From the NCBI GenBank assembly GCA_965202735.1, contig OZ241844.1:2108001-2172000 (forward strand): a stretch of 64,000 bases of DNA. Reading direction: 5' to 3'. This document shows positions 54,170 through 62,083 of the stretch, one piece after another (position 1 is the stretch's first letter; the number at the start of each line of letters is the position of its first letter). This DNA comes from HK1 sp965202735. Its GTDB lineage: Bacteria; Pseudomonadota; Gammaproteobacteria; HK1. The notes beneath the pieces were generated by a model that saw only the letters and a program-made list of their open reading frames with translations, was not told the origin of the DNA and did not search any database. Made by a program: the position numbers and the translations under genes.

Positions 54170-54265
54170 AAATCCTCGTGCAGACGCGAGGGAGCACAAT
54201 CGGGGACGATAGTCCCCCTGCGTCCGAGTCAGACCCTCGTGCAGACGCGAAGGGGACATCGGGTT
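54170..54265. repeat. Repeated small hairpins upstream of the AhpD-like gene
   Basis: CCTCGTGCAGACGCGAGG occurs at about 54175 and, slightly altered, at about 54232, and can fold on its own (CCTCG/CGAGG). Between them is GGGGACGATAGTCCCC, a further hairpin. The role could be termination or a transcript structure. Confidence 0.55.
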
Positions 54266-54313
54266 GATTCGGTTGATTCACGGCGGAAGCTCGAACGAGG
54301 CGACGGCATCGAC

Positions 54314-54904
54314 ATGAGTGCGTGGATTCGCATGATTCCTCCGGAGGAGGCCACCGGCCGCCTCGCGGAGCTGTACGAGCGGGTGAAGACCCCGCACGGC
54401 ACCGTGGACAACGTGATGCGGGCGCACTCGCTGCGGCCCGAGTCGCTCGAGGGCCACGTGACGCTCTACCGCAGCGTGCTGCACAACGAAGCGAACACGC
54501 TCCCGTTCTGGTTCCTCGAGGCGGTCGCGACCTGCGTGAGCCTCACCAACCGCTGCCACTACTCCACCACCCATCACTCCGCCAACATGCGGCGGCTCCT
54601 GGGCGACGAGCTGCGGGGGGAGACGATGTACGCGGCGCTCGCGTGCGGCCATCCGGAGGTCGCGTTCGAGGGCAGGGAGCTCGCCCTGCTGGAGTACGCG
54701 CGCAAGCTCACCGCGGACCCCGGCGCGATGTGCGCGGAGGACATCGAGCGCCTGCGCGAGGCCGGCGCCGACGACGGCGAGATCCTCGAGGTCAACCAGG
54801 TGTGCGCGTACTTCAACTACTCCAACCGCGTCCTGAACGGGCTGGGGGTGACCACGAAGGGCGATGTGGTGGGGTACTACAGGCGGGCGGACGCCGGCGG
54901 GTGA
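54314..54904 (+). CDS. Carboxymuconolactone decarboxylase/AhpD-like 'peroxidase-related' protein
   Basis: 196 residues, all-alpha AhpD-like fold. The active-site region reads NRCHYSTTHH where AhpD relatives have CxxC before the His; only the first Cys is kept, the second being Ser. A role as a thiol-disulfide alkylhydroperoxide reductase is therefore uncertain. The ATG at 54314 is close to the normal start. Confidence 0.82.
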   Translation: MSAWIRMIPPEEATGRLAELYERVKTPHGTVDNVMRAHSLRPESLEGHVTLYRSVLHNEANTLPFWFLEAVATCVSLTNRCHYSTTHHSANMRRLLGDELRGETMYAALACGHPEVAFEGRELALLEYARKLTADPGAMCAEDIERLREAGADDGEILEVNQVCAYFNYSNRVLNGLGVTTKGDVVGYYRRADAGG

Positions 54905-54912
54905 AAGGACGG

Positions 54913-54990
54913 CAGCGGTTCCCGCCAGCGCCCGGAAGAGGCCGTACCGTGGTGGAATGTGGTGCGATTTCGACCATCGGGGCCTGCGTC
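54913..54990 (+). mobile_element. Truncated left half of the 122-bp element, copy G
   Basis: It begins CAGCGGTTCCCGCCAG and continues with CGCCCGGAAGAGGCCGTACC, as in copies A and B, but the right half is missing. It lies between the AhpD-like and GST genes. Confidence 0.65.
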
Positions 54991-55025
54991 CACGAGCGGC
55001 TCCGGCCCACCATCGGGAGAAGACC

Positions 55026-55649
55026 ATGACCGATGAGCTCGTCCTCTATACCAACCCCATGTCGCGGGGACGGATCGCACGCTGGATGCTGGAGGAGACC
55101 GGTGCGGACTACCGCACGGAGATCCTCGAGTACGGGCCGATGATGAAGTCCGATGCCTACCTTGCGGTCAATCCCATGGGGAAGGTGCCGGCCATCCGCC
55201 ATGGCGACGCCGTCGTCACCGAGGCGGCCGCGATCTGCGCCTACCTGGCCGACGCCTTCCCGGACGCCGGCCTCGCTCCTCCGCCCGCCGGGCGCGGCGC
55301 CTACTACCGGTGGCTCTTCTTCGCGGCGGGACCGCTGGAGGCGGCGACCACCCACCGGGCCCTCGGCTTCGAGCCGCCCCCGGACACGCGGTCGATGGTC
55401 GGCTACGGCACGTACGAGGCGGTGCTGAACGCCCTGGAGCACGCCCTGTCCGGCGGCGGATGGATCGCGGGCGAGCGCTTCTCCGCCGCCGACCTCTACG
55501 TGGGAGCGCACATCGGCTGGGGGATGCTGATGGGCACCATCGAGAAGCGTCCCGCCCTTGTCGACTACTGGTCGCGGCTCGAACATCGCGACGCGCGCCA
55601 GCGGGCCGAGGCGATCGACAACGCCGTTCAGGACGGCGCGGCGCAGTGA
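55026..55649 (+). CDS. Glutathione S-transferase family protein
   Basis: 207 residues. The thioredoxin-like N-domain has YTNPMSRGRIARWMLEE (the catalytic Ser/Tyr region) and NPMGKVPAI, then the glutathione-contacting TEAAAICAYLAD. The C-terminal helical domain contains GERFSAADLYVG, the conserved N-capping Asp motif. The substrate is unknown. Confidence 0.9.
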   Translation: MTDELVLYTNPMSRGRIARWMLEETGADYRTEILEYGPMMKSDAYLAVNPMGKVPAIRHGDAVVTEAAAICAYLADAFPDAGLAPPPAGRGAYYRWLFFAAGPLEAATTHRALGFEPPPDTRSMVGYGTYEAVLNALEHALSGGGWIAGERFSAADLYVGAHIGWGMLMGTIEKRPALVDYWSRLEHRDARQRAEAIDNAVQDGAAQ

Positions 55650-55725
55650 CGGCCCCGGGCCCGCAACCCGACGCGGGCCGGGCGCCGGCAGCCCTCGTTC
55701 TGGCGCCCGAGCGCGGTCCGGTCCG

Positions 55726-56277
55726 ATGCATCGCCGTGGCCTGAAGGCGCGCCTCGCGGCATACGGCGCACGATGGCCGCAGGAGTCGGCGACCGTCGCG
55801 CGCTTCGACGACTTCGTCGACTCGCACCCCGACTGTTTCCATCGTTCCTGCCGGGTCGGCCACGTCACGGGCTCGGCGTGGATCGTGGACGCGACGGGCG
55901 ACCGCGTGCTCCTCGCGCACCATCGCAAGCTCGGGCGGTGGCTGCAGCCCGGCGGTCACAGCGACGGAGAGCCCGATACCCTCGCCGTCGCCCTGCGCGA
56001 AGCGCGCGAGGAATCGGGGCTCGACGTGCGGGCGCTCGACGACGCCATCTTCGACATCGACGTGCACCGGGTTCCGGCCCGCGGCCGCGAGCCCGCCCAC
56101 CGCCACTTCGACGTGCGCTTCCTCGTGCGGGCCGCGCACGACCGGTTCACCGTCAGCGAGGAATCACATGCCCTCGCGTGGGTCCCGGCGGCGGGACTCG
56201 GCGCCCTGACCGACGAGGAATCGGTCCTGCGCATGGCGCGCAAGTGGCTCGCGCGCCGAGCCGGCGGTGACGGGTAA
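55726..56277 (+). CDS. NUDIX hydrolase
   Basis: 183 residues with a canonical Nudix box, GGHSDGEPDTLAVALREARE followed by ESGL. Family members cleave nucleoside diphosphates linked to another moiety. The preceding residues (HRKLGRWLQP) and the GREPAHRHFDVRFL segment recall a common uncharacterised bacterial subgroup. The ATG at 55726 is used; the frame is open further upstream, overlapping the GST gene. Confidence 0.88.
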   Translation: MHRRGLKARLAAYGARWPQESATVARFDDFVDSHPDCFHRSCRVGHVTGSAWIVDATGDRVLLAHHRKLGRWLQPGGHSDGEPDTLAVALREAREESGLDVRALDDAIFDIDVHRVPARGREPAHRHFDVRFLVRAAHDRFTVSEESHALAWVPAAGLGALTDEESVLRMARKWLARRAGGDG

Positions 56278-56402
56278 CCCGTCGACCGCGGGCCTCTTCC
56301 GGGCGCGGGCTTGATCCAGTGACGATGAGCCGGGCAGTGCTGGTCAAGAAAAGCAAACTTTCTCTATTTGACGGGCGGATTCCCTACCGCTAGCCTTGCC
56401 GC

Positions 56403-57890
56403 ATGCGTGAGGTCTCCTCCGAACAGCGGCGCATGCGCATGCGCGCCGAGAACCCATGGTGGGAAGGTGGCGACATCCGCGCCGACTATCGCGGGTTGAA
56501 CCCTCGCGCATACTTCGAGCGCTTCGCGCGTCTCGTGGAGGAGACGGGCGTGCACCGCGCCGTGGTCCTCATGGGACCGCGGCGCGTCGGAAAGACCGTG
56601 CTGCTCCATCATGTCATCGCCCGCTTGCTGGCCGGCGGCGAGTACGGTCGACGGGACGTCGGCTACGTCTCGCTGGACCATCCACTCTATAACCGGCTCT
56701 CGATCGAAGGGGCTGCGGAGGATATCCGCCACGCAAGCGAAAACCCCGCCGGCCCCCGGGTTCTGATGCTCGACGAGATCCAGTACCTGGCGGACTGGGA
56801 GCGTCATCTGAAGGCCTTCGTCGATAGCCACCCCGGCGTCAAGTGCGTGGTCTCCGGCTCGGCGGCGGCGGCGCTTCGGCTCAAGAGCATGGAGTCGGGC
56901 GCCGGCCGCTTCACGGACTTCCTGCTGCCGCCCCTCACCTTCCACGAGCACCTCGATCTTCGAGGCGTCGGCGATCTGGTCAAGCACTGTCCCCGGCAGG
57001 ACGAGGACGGCGAGCACGGCACACTCGACTACAGGACCGATGATCTCGCGGACCTGAATCGCCATTTCGTCGACTACCTCAATTTCGGCGGTTACCCGGA
57101 GGCCGTCTCAGACCCCGCCATCCGTTCGGACCCTGCTCGCTACATCGGCGCCGACATCGTCGACAAGGTTCTGCTGCGCGACCTTCCGAGCCTGTACGGC
57201 ATACAGGACGTGCAGGAGCTCAACGCGCTGTTCATGACCCTGGCCTACAACACGGCCGGTGAGATATCGATTGACGCCCTTTCCCGGCGTTCGGGCGTGT
57301 CCAAGCCGACAATCCGCAGATACCTCGAGTACCTGGAGGCGGCGTTCCTCATCAAGACCGTTCACCGTGTCGACCAGAACGCCCGCCGCTTCAGGCGAGC
57401 CAGCCACTTCAAGGTGTACGTCACCACGCCGGCGCTGCGGTGCGCACTGTTCGGTCCGGTTTCAGAAGACGACGCAGAGACGGGACAGTTGGCGGAAACT
57501 GCCGTGTTCGCGCAGTGGTTCCATTCCCCGTTCATCGGTCGACTCCACTATGCCCGCTGGAAGGACAGCGAAGTGGACATCGTCTACCTTGATCCGAGGC
57601 ACGGGCATGAGCCCGACTGGTGCGTGGAGGTCAAGTGGTCCGATCGGCCGCTGAATCATCCCGAGGAGTTGCGTGGAGTCTTCGCCCTTGCGAACCGGTA
57701 TCCGACCATCTCTGCGAGCGTCACGACACGCACGATCGAGGCGCGGATTGATTCCTGGCCCGGGACGAAGCCGCTGGGGTTCATCCCGACCAGCCTGTAT
57801 TGCTACATGGTCGGGCGGAACGCGACCAGCCATGATCTCCCGTACCTTTCTGCGTTCCAGCCCGGCACCATTTCGCACACCCGCCGGTGA
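56403..57890 (+). CDS. AAA_14/DUF4143 ATPase
   Basis: 495 residues. The Walker A is GPRRVGKT (about 59-66), the Walker B VLMLDEIQYLADW, and sensor-like VVSGSAAAAL follows. Then come the DUF4143 region with a winged-helix segment (LSRRSGVSKPTIRRYLEYLE) and a nuclease-like C-terminal domain with the SEVDIVY...EVKWSDR pattern of a D-x(n)-E-x-K PD-(D/E)XK fold. The family's role is unclear; members occur widely, often in variable regions. Confidence 0.87.
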   Translation: MREVSSEQRRMRMRAENPWWEGGDIRADYRGLNPRAYFERFARLVEETGVHRAVVLMGPRRVGKTVLLHHVIARLLAGGEYGRRDVGYVSLDHPLYNRLSIEGAAEDIRHASENPAGPRVLMLDEIQYLADWERHLKAFVDSHPGVKCVVSGSAAAALRLKSMESGAGRFTDFLLPPLTFHEHLDLRGVGDLVKHCPRQDEDGEHGTLDYRTDDLADLNRHFVDYLNFGGYPEAVSDPAIRSDPARYIGADIVDKVLLRDLPSLYGIQDVQELNALFMTLAYNTAGEISIDALSRRSGVSKPTIRRYLEYLEAAFLIKTVHRVDQNARRFRRASHFKVYVTTPALRCALFGPVSEDDAETGQLAETAVFAQWFHSPFIGRLHYARWKDSEVDIVYLDPRHGHEPDWCVEVKWSDRPLNHPEELRGVFALANRYPTISASVTTRTIEARIDSWPGTKPLGFIPTSLYCYMVGRNATSHDLPYLSAFQPGTISHTRR

Positions 57891-57913
57891 CGGCCACTCG
57901 GTCGTCCCGCCAG

Positions 57914-57965
57914 CAGCAATTCCCGCCAGGCGGGAACAGACCCCTGAAATCCCCTCGACTCGACA
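57914..57965 (-). mobile_element. Truncated end of the 122-bp element, copy H
   Basis: CAGCAATTCCCGCCAGGCGG followed by GAACAGACCCCTGAAATCCCC equals the reversed right end of the family. The rest is absent and the fragment is fused to an oxidoreductase remnant, suggesting that a deletion started at the element. Confidence 0.7.
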
Positions 57966-58177
57966 CCAGGCCGACCGGCGCCGCGCCGGCAAGCCGGGCG
58001 ACCTCGTCGCACCACGCGCTGGCCGCGTTGACGATGGCCTTCGTCGCGTCCGGTGGTGTGGTAGCCGGGCGCGGCCTCGCGCTCCAGCACGATCACCGAG
58101 CCGTGCTCGGCGAGCGCCCAGGCCGCAGAAGCCCCGGCGGTCCCCGCGCCGACGACGAGAAAGTCGCACTCGACCAC
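57966..58177 (-). pseudogene. FAD-dependent oxidoreductase (amino-acid oxidase type) remnant
   Basis: From a GTG at 58177 (12 bp beyond the ABC gene stop) the minus strand encodes VVECDFLVVGAGTAGASAAW through PGYHTTGR, a GxGxxG dinucleotide-binding start. A frame change then leads to AIVNAASAWCDEVARLAGAA, which belongs much further along such proteins. So there is an internal deletion, and the gene is then cut by element copy H. Related enzymes oxidise D-amino acids or similar compounds. Confidence 0.8.
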
Positions 58178-58188
58178 GGCCGGCGGCC

Positions 58189-60000
58189 TCACGATGCGGC
58201 GGCGAACTCCGCCTGGCTGCGATGGCACTCGATGGTGTGCCCGTCTCCGAGGTTGCGGACCGGGGGGGTCTCCTCGGCGCAGGTGCCTTCGATCGCGAGC
58301 GGGCAGCGATCGACGAACGGACACCCGACCTCGGTCAGACTGACCACGCGATCGATGCCCGCCTGGGCCTCCCGGGTCTGCATGGTCTCTTCCAGCCAGC
58401 CGATGCGCAGCTCCGGCACCGACGCGATGAGCAGCCGGGTATAGGGATGATAGGGGGGCGAGAGCACCAGGTCCGTCTTCCCCTGCTCCACCACCCTTCC
58501 GGCGTAGAGCACGACGATTTCGTCCGCGAAGGAGGCGATGGTGGAGAGATCGTGGCTGATGAACACGAACGACACCCCGGTCTGCCGGCGCAGCCGCTTG
58601 AGCAGCTCGATCACGTTGGCGCCGACGATGGTGTCGAGGGCGGAGATGACCTCGTCGCACAGCAGCACTTCGGGCGATGCCGCGAGCGCCCGTGCGAGGT
58701 TCACGCGCTGCTTCTGTCCGCCGGAGAGCTCCTCCGGATAGCGTCCGGCGAAGTCCACCGGCAGCTCCACCATGTCGAGCAGCTCCGCGATGCGCTTTCG
58801 TTTCTCCGTCCCCCTCAGCCCGAGGTAGAACTCGAGCGGACGGCCGAGGATGTGGTCGATCCGCTGCCGCGGATTGAGCGCGGTGTCCGCCATCTGGAAG
58901 ACGAACTGTATCTTCCGGAGCTCGCTGCGGGCGCGTTGCCGGAGGCTCGGCCGGAGCCTCTCGCCGTCCAGCAGCACTTCGCCGTGGCGCGCGGGCAGGA
59001 GGCCGGACATCACCCGCGCAAGGGTGGACTTGCCGCAGCCGGACTCCCCGATGATCCCGACCGTGTGGCCCCTCTGCACCGAGACGTTGACGCCGCTGAG
59101 CACCCGGATGGCGGCGGCGCCCCGTCCGTAGCCGGCGGTGACGTTGCGCACCTCCAGCGCGGGCGCTTCGCGACGGTGCTCGTCCAGCGACTCGTCGCCC
59201 TGGCCGGCCGCGGGCGGCGGACGGACGGCGGCCATCAGCCGCTGCGTGTAGTCGTGCGTCGGCCGGTTGATGATCTGGTCGGCGGTTCCCCGCTCCTGGA
59301 TGTCCCCGGCGTAGAGCACCACGATGTGGTCCGCGATCTGCGCCACCACGGAGAGGTCGTGCGTCACGTAGATCGCGGCCGCCCCCTCCTGCCTGATCAC
59401 CGACTTGAACGCCTTGAGCACCTCGATCTGGGTGGTGACGTCGAGGGCGGTGGTGGGCTCGTCCAGAACCAGCAGGTCCGGCTTGCCGCACAGCGCCATC
59501 GCCGCCATCAGGCGCTGGAGCTGGCCGCCCGAGACCTGGTGCGGGTAGCGCCCGCCCAGCCGATCGGGGTCGGGGAGCTCCAGGGCCCGGTAGAGCGCCT
59601 CGGCCCGGCGCCCGGCGTCCTCGCGGCTCAACTGCCCGTGGAGGACGGAGGATTCGGTCACCTGCTCGCCGATGGTGAGCGCCGGGTTGAAGGTGGCGGC
59701 GGCGCTCTGCGCGAGGTACGCGACCCGCTGCCCGCGCAGCGCGCGCTGCTCGTCCGGCGGCATGGAGATGACGTCGCGGCCGTGCAGCCGCACCTCGCCG
59801 CCGGTGAACTCGAGCCCGGGCTTGCAGTACCCCAGCGCGGAGAGCGCGATGGTGGTCTTGCCCGATCCCGACTCGCCGATCAGCGCGACCACTTCCCCGC
59901 GCCGGACGTTGAAGCTCACGCCCTTGACGATGGGCGAGAGCGAGTCGTCGTCCTTGCGCGCGTCGATCCTCAGGTGGTCGACTTCGAGCAGCGCCGGCAT
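58189..60000 (-). CDS. Fused dipeptide/oligopeptide ABC transporter ATPase (DppD-DppF type)
   Basis: 603 residues with two complete ABC domains. The first has Walker A GESGSGKT (42-49), signature VSGGQLQR and Walker B LLVLDEPTTALD. The second has GESGCGKST, LSGGQKQR and LLCDEVISALD. The end includes the CPFVDRCPLA cysteine-containing OppF/DppF motif. The two ATPases, usually separate genes, are fused. The ATG overlaps the permease stop by one base (TGATG). Confidence 0.95.
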   Translation of the reverse strand: MPALLEVDHLRIDARKDDDSLSPIVKGVSFNVRRGEVVALIGESGSGKTTIALSALGYCKPGLEFTGGEVRLHGRDVISMPPDEQRALRGQRVAYLAQSAAATFNPALTIGEQVTESSVLHGQLSREDAGRRAEALYRALELPDPDRLGGRYPHQVSGGQLQRLMAAMALCGKPDLLVLDEPTTALDVTTQIEVLKAFKSVIRQEGAAAIYVTHDLSVVAQIADHIVVLYAGDIQERGTADQIINRPTHDYTQRLMAAVRPPPAAGQGDESLDEHRREAPALEVRNVTAGYGRGAAAIRVLSGVNVSVQRGHTVGIIGESGCGKSTLARVMSGLLPARHGEVLLDGERLRPSLRQRARSELRKIQFVFQMADTALNPRQRIDHILGRPLEFYLGLRGTEKRKRIAELLDMVELPVDFAGRYPEELSGGQKQRVNLARALAASPEVLLCDEVISALDTIVGANVIELLKRLRRQTGVSFVFISHDLSTIASFADEIVVLYAGRVVEQGKTDLVLSPPYHPYTRLLIASVPELRIGWLEETMQTREAQAGIDRVVSLTEVGCPFVDRCPLAIEGTCAEETPPVRNLGDGHTIECHRSQAEFAAAS

Positions 60001-60935
60001 CAGATCATCCTCCTGGCGAGCCGGCCGCCGGCGTGGGCGGAGACGTCGTCCACGATCAGGTTGATGGCGATGGTCAGGGTGGCGATGGCCACCGCCGGCA
60101 CCAGCGGCGCGATGGCCCCGTAGGGGAGCCCGCCCAGGCTCTCCCGCACCATGCTGCCCCAGTCCGACTGCGGCGGCTGCACCCCGAGCCCGAGGAAGCT
60201 CAGGCTCGAGATGAAGAGGATGACGTAGACGAAGCGCAGTCCGAAGTCGGTCGCCATCGGCATGGCGACGTTCGGGAGGATCTCGCGGGTGATGATCCAC
60301 CACAGGCCCTCGCCCCGCACCCGGGCCGCCTCGACGAAGTCGCTCACCATCACGTCCAGCCCCAGCGATCGGGCGATCCGGAACACGGTGGACGCGTAGA
60401 TGAGGCCGGTCAGGACGATGAGGATGGGGATGGTGCTGCCGATGGCCGCGATCACCACCAGCGCCATCATGATGCTCGGGATCGAGAGAAAGGCGTCGTT
60501 GATCCGGCTCAGCACCGAATCCAGGACCGCGCCTCCCACCGCGGCCGCGATGCCGAGGGTGATCCCCACGAGGTAGGCGAGCAGCGTCGAGGCCAGCGAG
60601 ATCCCGATGGTGGTGCGCGCTCCGTAGAGGGTGCGCGAGAGGGTGTCGCGGCCGAGGTAGTCGGTGCCCAGCCACGCCACCCTGCTCGGGGGCTGGAAGT
60701 CCGTCTCCGGGTACGGGTTGTCGCTGCCCGGCACGATGAAGAGCGCCTCGTCCAGGATGTCCGCCTCGTGGTAGGGCGAGATGGACGGGCCGATGAACAC
60801 GATGATCATCCAGAACACGACCACCCCGACCCCGAGCCGGCCGCTCCACGAGAGCCTCAGCCGGCGCCGGGGCGGCGCGTCGGGCAGCTCCTCGAACTGC
60901 ATCGGGGCTCCGGCGCCATGTTCCGTGTCCGCCAT
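60000..60935 (-). CDS. Peptide-type ABC transporter permease (DppC-like)
   Basis: 311 residues with an N-terminal membrane helix, the OppC_N segment, then the five-helix permease domain. The EAA loop is EAARVRGEGLWWIITREILPN, and the family end is SFLGLGVQPPQSDWGSMV. It pairs with the DppB-like gene upstream. Confidence 0.95.
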   Translation of the reverse strand: MADTEHGAGAPMQFEELPDAPPRRRLRLSWSGRLGVGVVVFWMIIVFIGPSISPYHEADILDEALFIVPGSDNPYPETDFQPPSRVAWLGTDYLGRDTLSRTLYGARTTIGISLASTLLAYLVGITLGIAAAVGGAVLDSVLSRINDAFLSIPSIMMALVVIAAIGSTIPILIVLTGLIYASTVFRIARSLGLDVMVSDFVEAARVRGEGLWWIITREILPNVAMPMATDFGLRFVYVILFISSLSFLGLGVQPPQSDWGSMVRESLGGLPYGAIAPLVPAVAIATLTIAINLIVDDVSAHAGGRLARRMI

Positions 60936-60945
60936 GTCGATGTCC

Positions 60946-61914
60946 CTATTTCGGGTGCCGCAGCCTGGGGTTGGACAGGATCGACGCCATGTCCGCGACG
61001 AAGATGAGCACGATGTAGGTCGCGCAGAAGATCATGGCGCACGCCTGCACCAGCGGCAGGTCCCGGGTCTGCACCGCGTCGATCATCAGCTTCGCGAGCC
61101 CCGGATAGGCGAAGACCGTCTCCACGATGACCACGCCGCTCACCAGGTAGGCGAGGTTCAGGGCGATGATGTTGACGATCGGCCCGATGGCGTTCAGCAG
61201 CGCGTGGCGCAGGATGATCCGCTGGCGCGGCACGCCCTTGAGGATCGCCATCTCGATGTAGGGCGAGCTCATGACGTTGAGCACCGTGGCCCGGGTCATG
61301 CGCATGATCTGGGCCCCCGCCACGATGACCAGCGTGAGGGTGGGCATCGCCAGCGCCCGGAGCAGCTTGAGGCCCGTCTCCTGCCCGCTGATGTAGGCGG
61401 TCGCCGGGAGCCAGCCGAGCTGCACCGCCACCACCAGCACGAGCAGGGTGGCGACGAGGAACTCGGGCACCGAGATGAGGCCCAGCGTGCTGAAGGTGAC
61501 GAAGCGGTCCACCCGCGTGCCGGGATACATGGCCGCGAGCAGCCCCACCGCCAGCGCGAACGGCACCGCGATCACCGCCACCACCCCGGCGAGGCGGAGC
61601 GTGTTCACGAGCCGGGGGGCGAGCATCTGGGAGATCGGCGTGCCGATGGTGCCGGCCCCGGCGCCGGCCTTCGAGTAGCCCAGATCCCCGGTCAGGAGGT
61701 CTCCCAGCCAGATGAAGTAGCGCACGTGCGCCGGCTGGTCGAGGCCGAGCTTGGCGCGCACCGCCGCCAGCGACTCCGGGGTGGCCATCTGGCCCAGGAT
61801 GATGTTGGCGACGTCGCCGGGGAGGATGCTGGTGCCGATGAAGATCAGGATCGACACCACGAACAGCGTGGCGATGCCGACGACGGTGCGGCGCAGGATG
61901 GCGTGCAGCAGCAT
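60946..61914 (-). CDS. Peptide-type ABC transporter permease (DppB-like)
   Basis: 322 residues. It starts HAILRRTVVGIATLFVVSIL, typical of DppB, with the cytoplasmic EAA loop around MAILKGVPRQRIILRHALLN and the ending VETVFAYPGLAKLMIDAV...LIFVADMASILSNPRLR. It is 10 bp from the DppC-like gene and cotranscribed with it. Confidence 0.95.
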   Translation of the reverse strand: MLLHAILRRTVVGIATLFVVSILIFIGTSILPGDVANIILGQMATPESLAAVRAKLGLDQPAHVRYFIWLGDLLTGDLGYSKAGAGAGTIGTPISQMLAPRLVNTLRLAGVVAVIAVPFALAVGLLAAMYPGTRVDRFVTFSTLGLISVPEFLVATLLVLVVAVQLGWLPATAYISGQETGLKLLRALAMPTLTLVIVAGAQIMRMTRATVLNVMSSPYIEMAILKGVPRQRIILRHALLNAIGPIVNIIALNLAYLVSGVVIVETVFAYPGLAKLMIDAVQTRDLPLVQACAMIFCATYIVLIFVADMASILSNPRLRHPK

Positions 61915-62026
61915 GAGCGGGGGGAACGGTCCCGAACGGCGCCCGGCCCGTCATCCGGGGGACGCGAGCCGCCCCGCGCAGCCGCCCGCCGGAGGCGGGG
62001 CCGCGGGGCGGAACGCGAGGAAGAAG

Positions 62027-62052
62027 GCCCGCGCGGTGCGTACCGCGCGGGC
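62027..62052 (-). terminator. Attenuating terminator hairpin between binding-protein and permease genes
   Basis: Perfect 11-bp stem GCCCGCGCGGT / ACCGCGCGGGC with a 4-base loop, followed on the minus strand by CTTCTTCC. It lies 32 bp beyond the binding-protein stop. Such hairpins commonly give more binding protein than membrane components. The rest of the 61915-62083 gap has no gene. Confidence 0.75.
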
Positions 62053-62083
62053 GGCCTTCACGAAGATGACGGCAGGGACGGGC

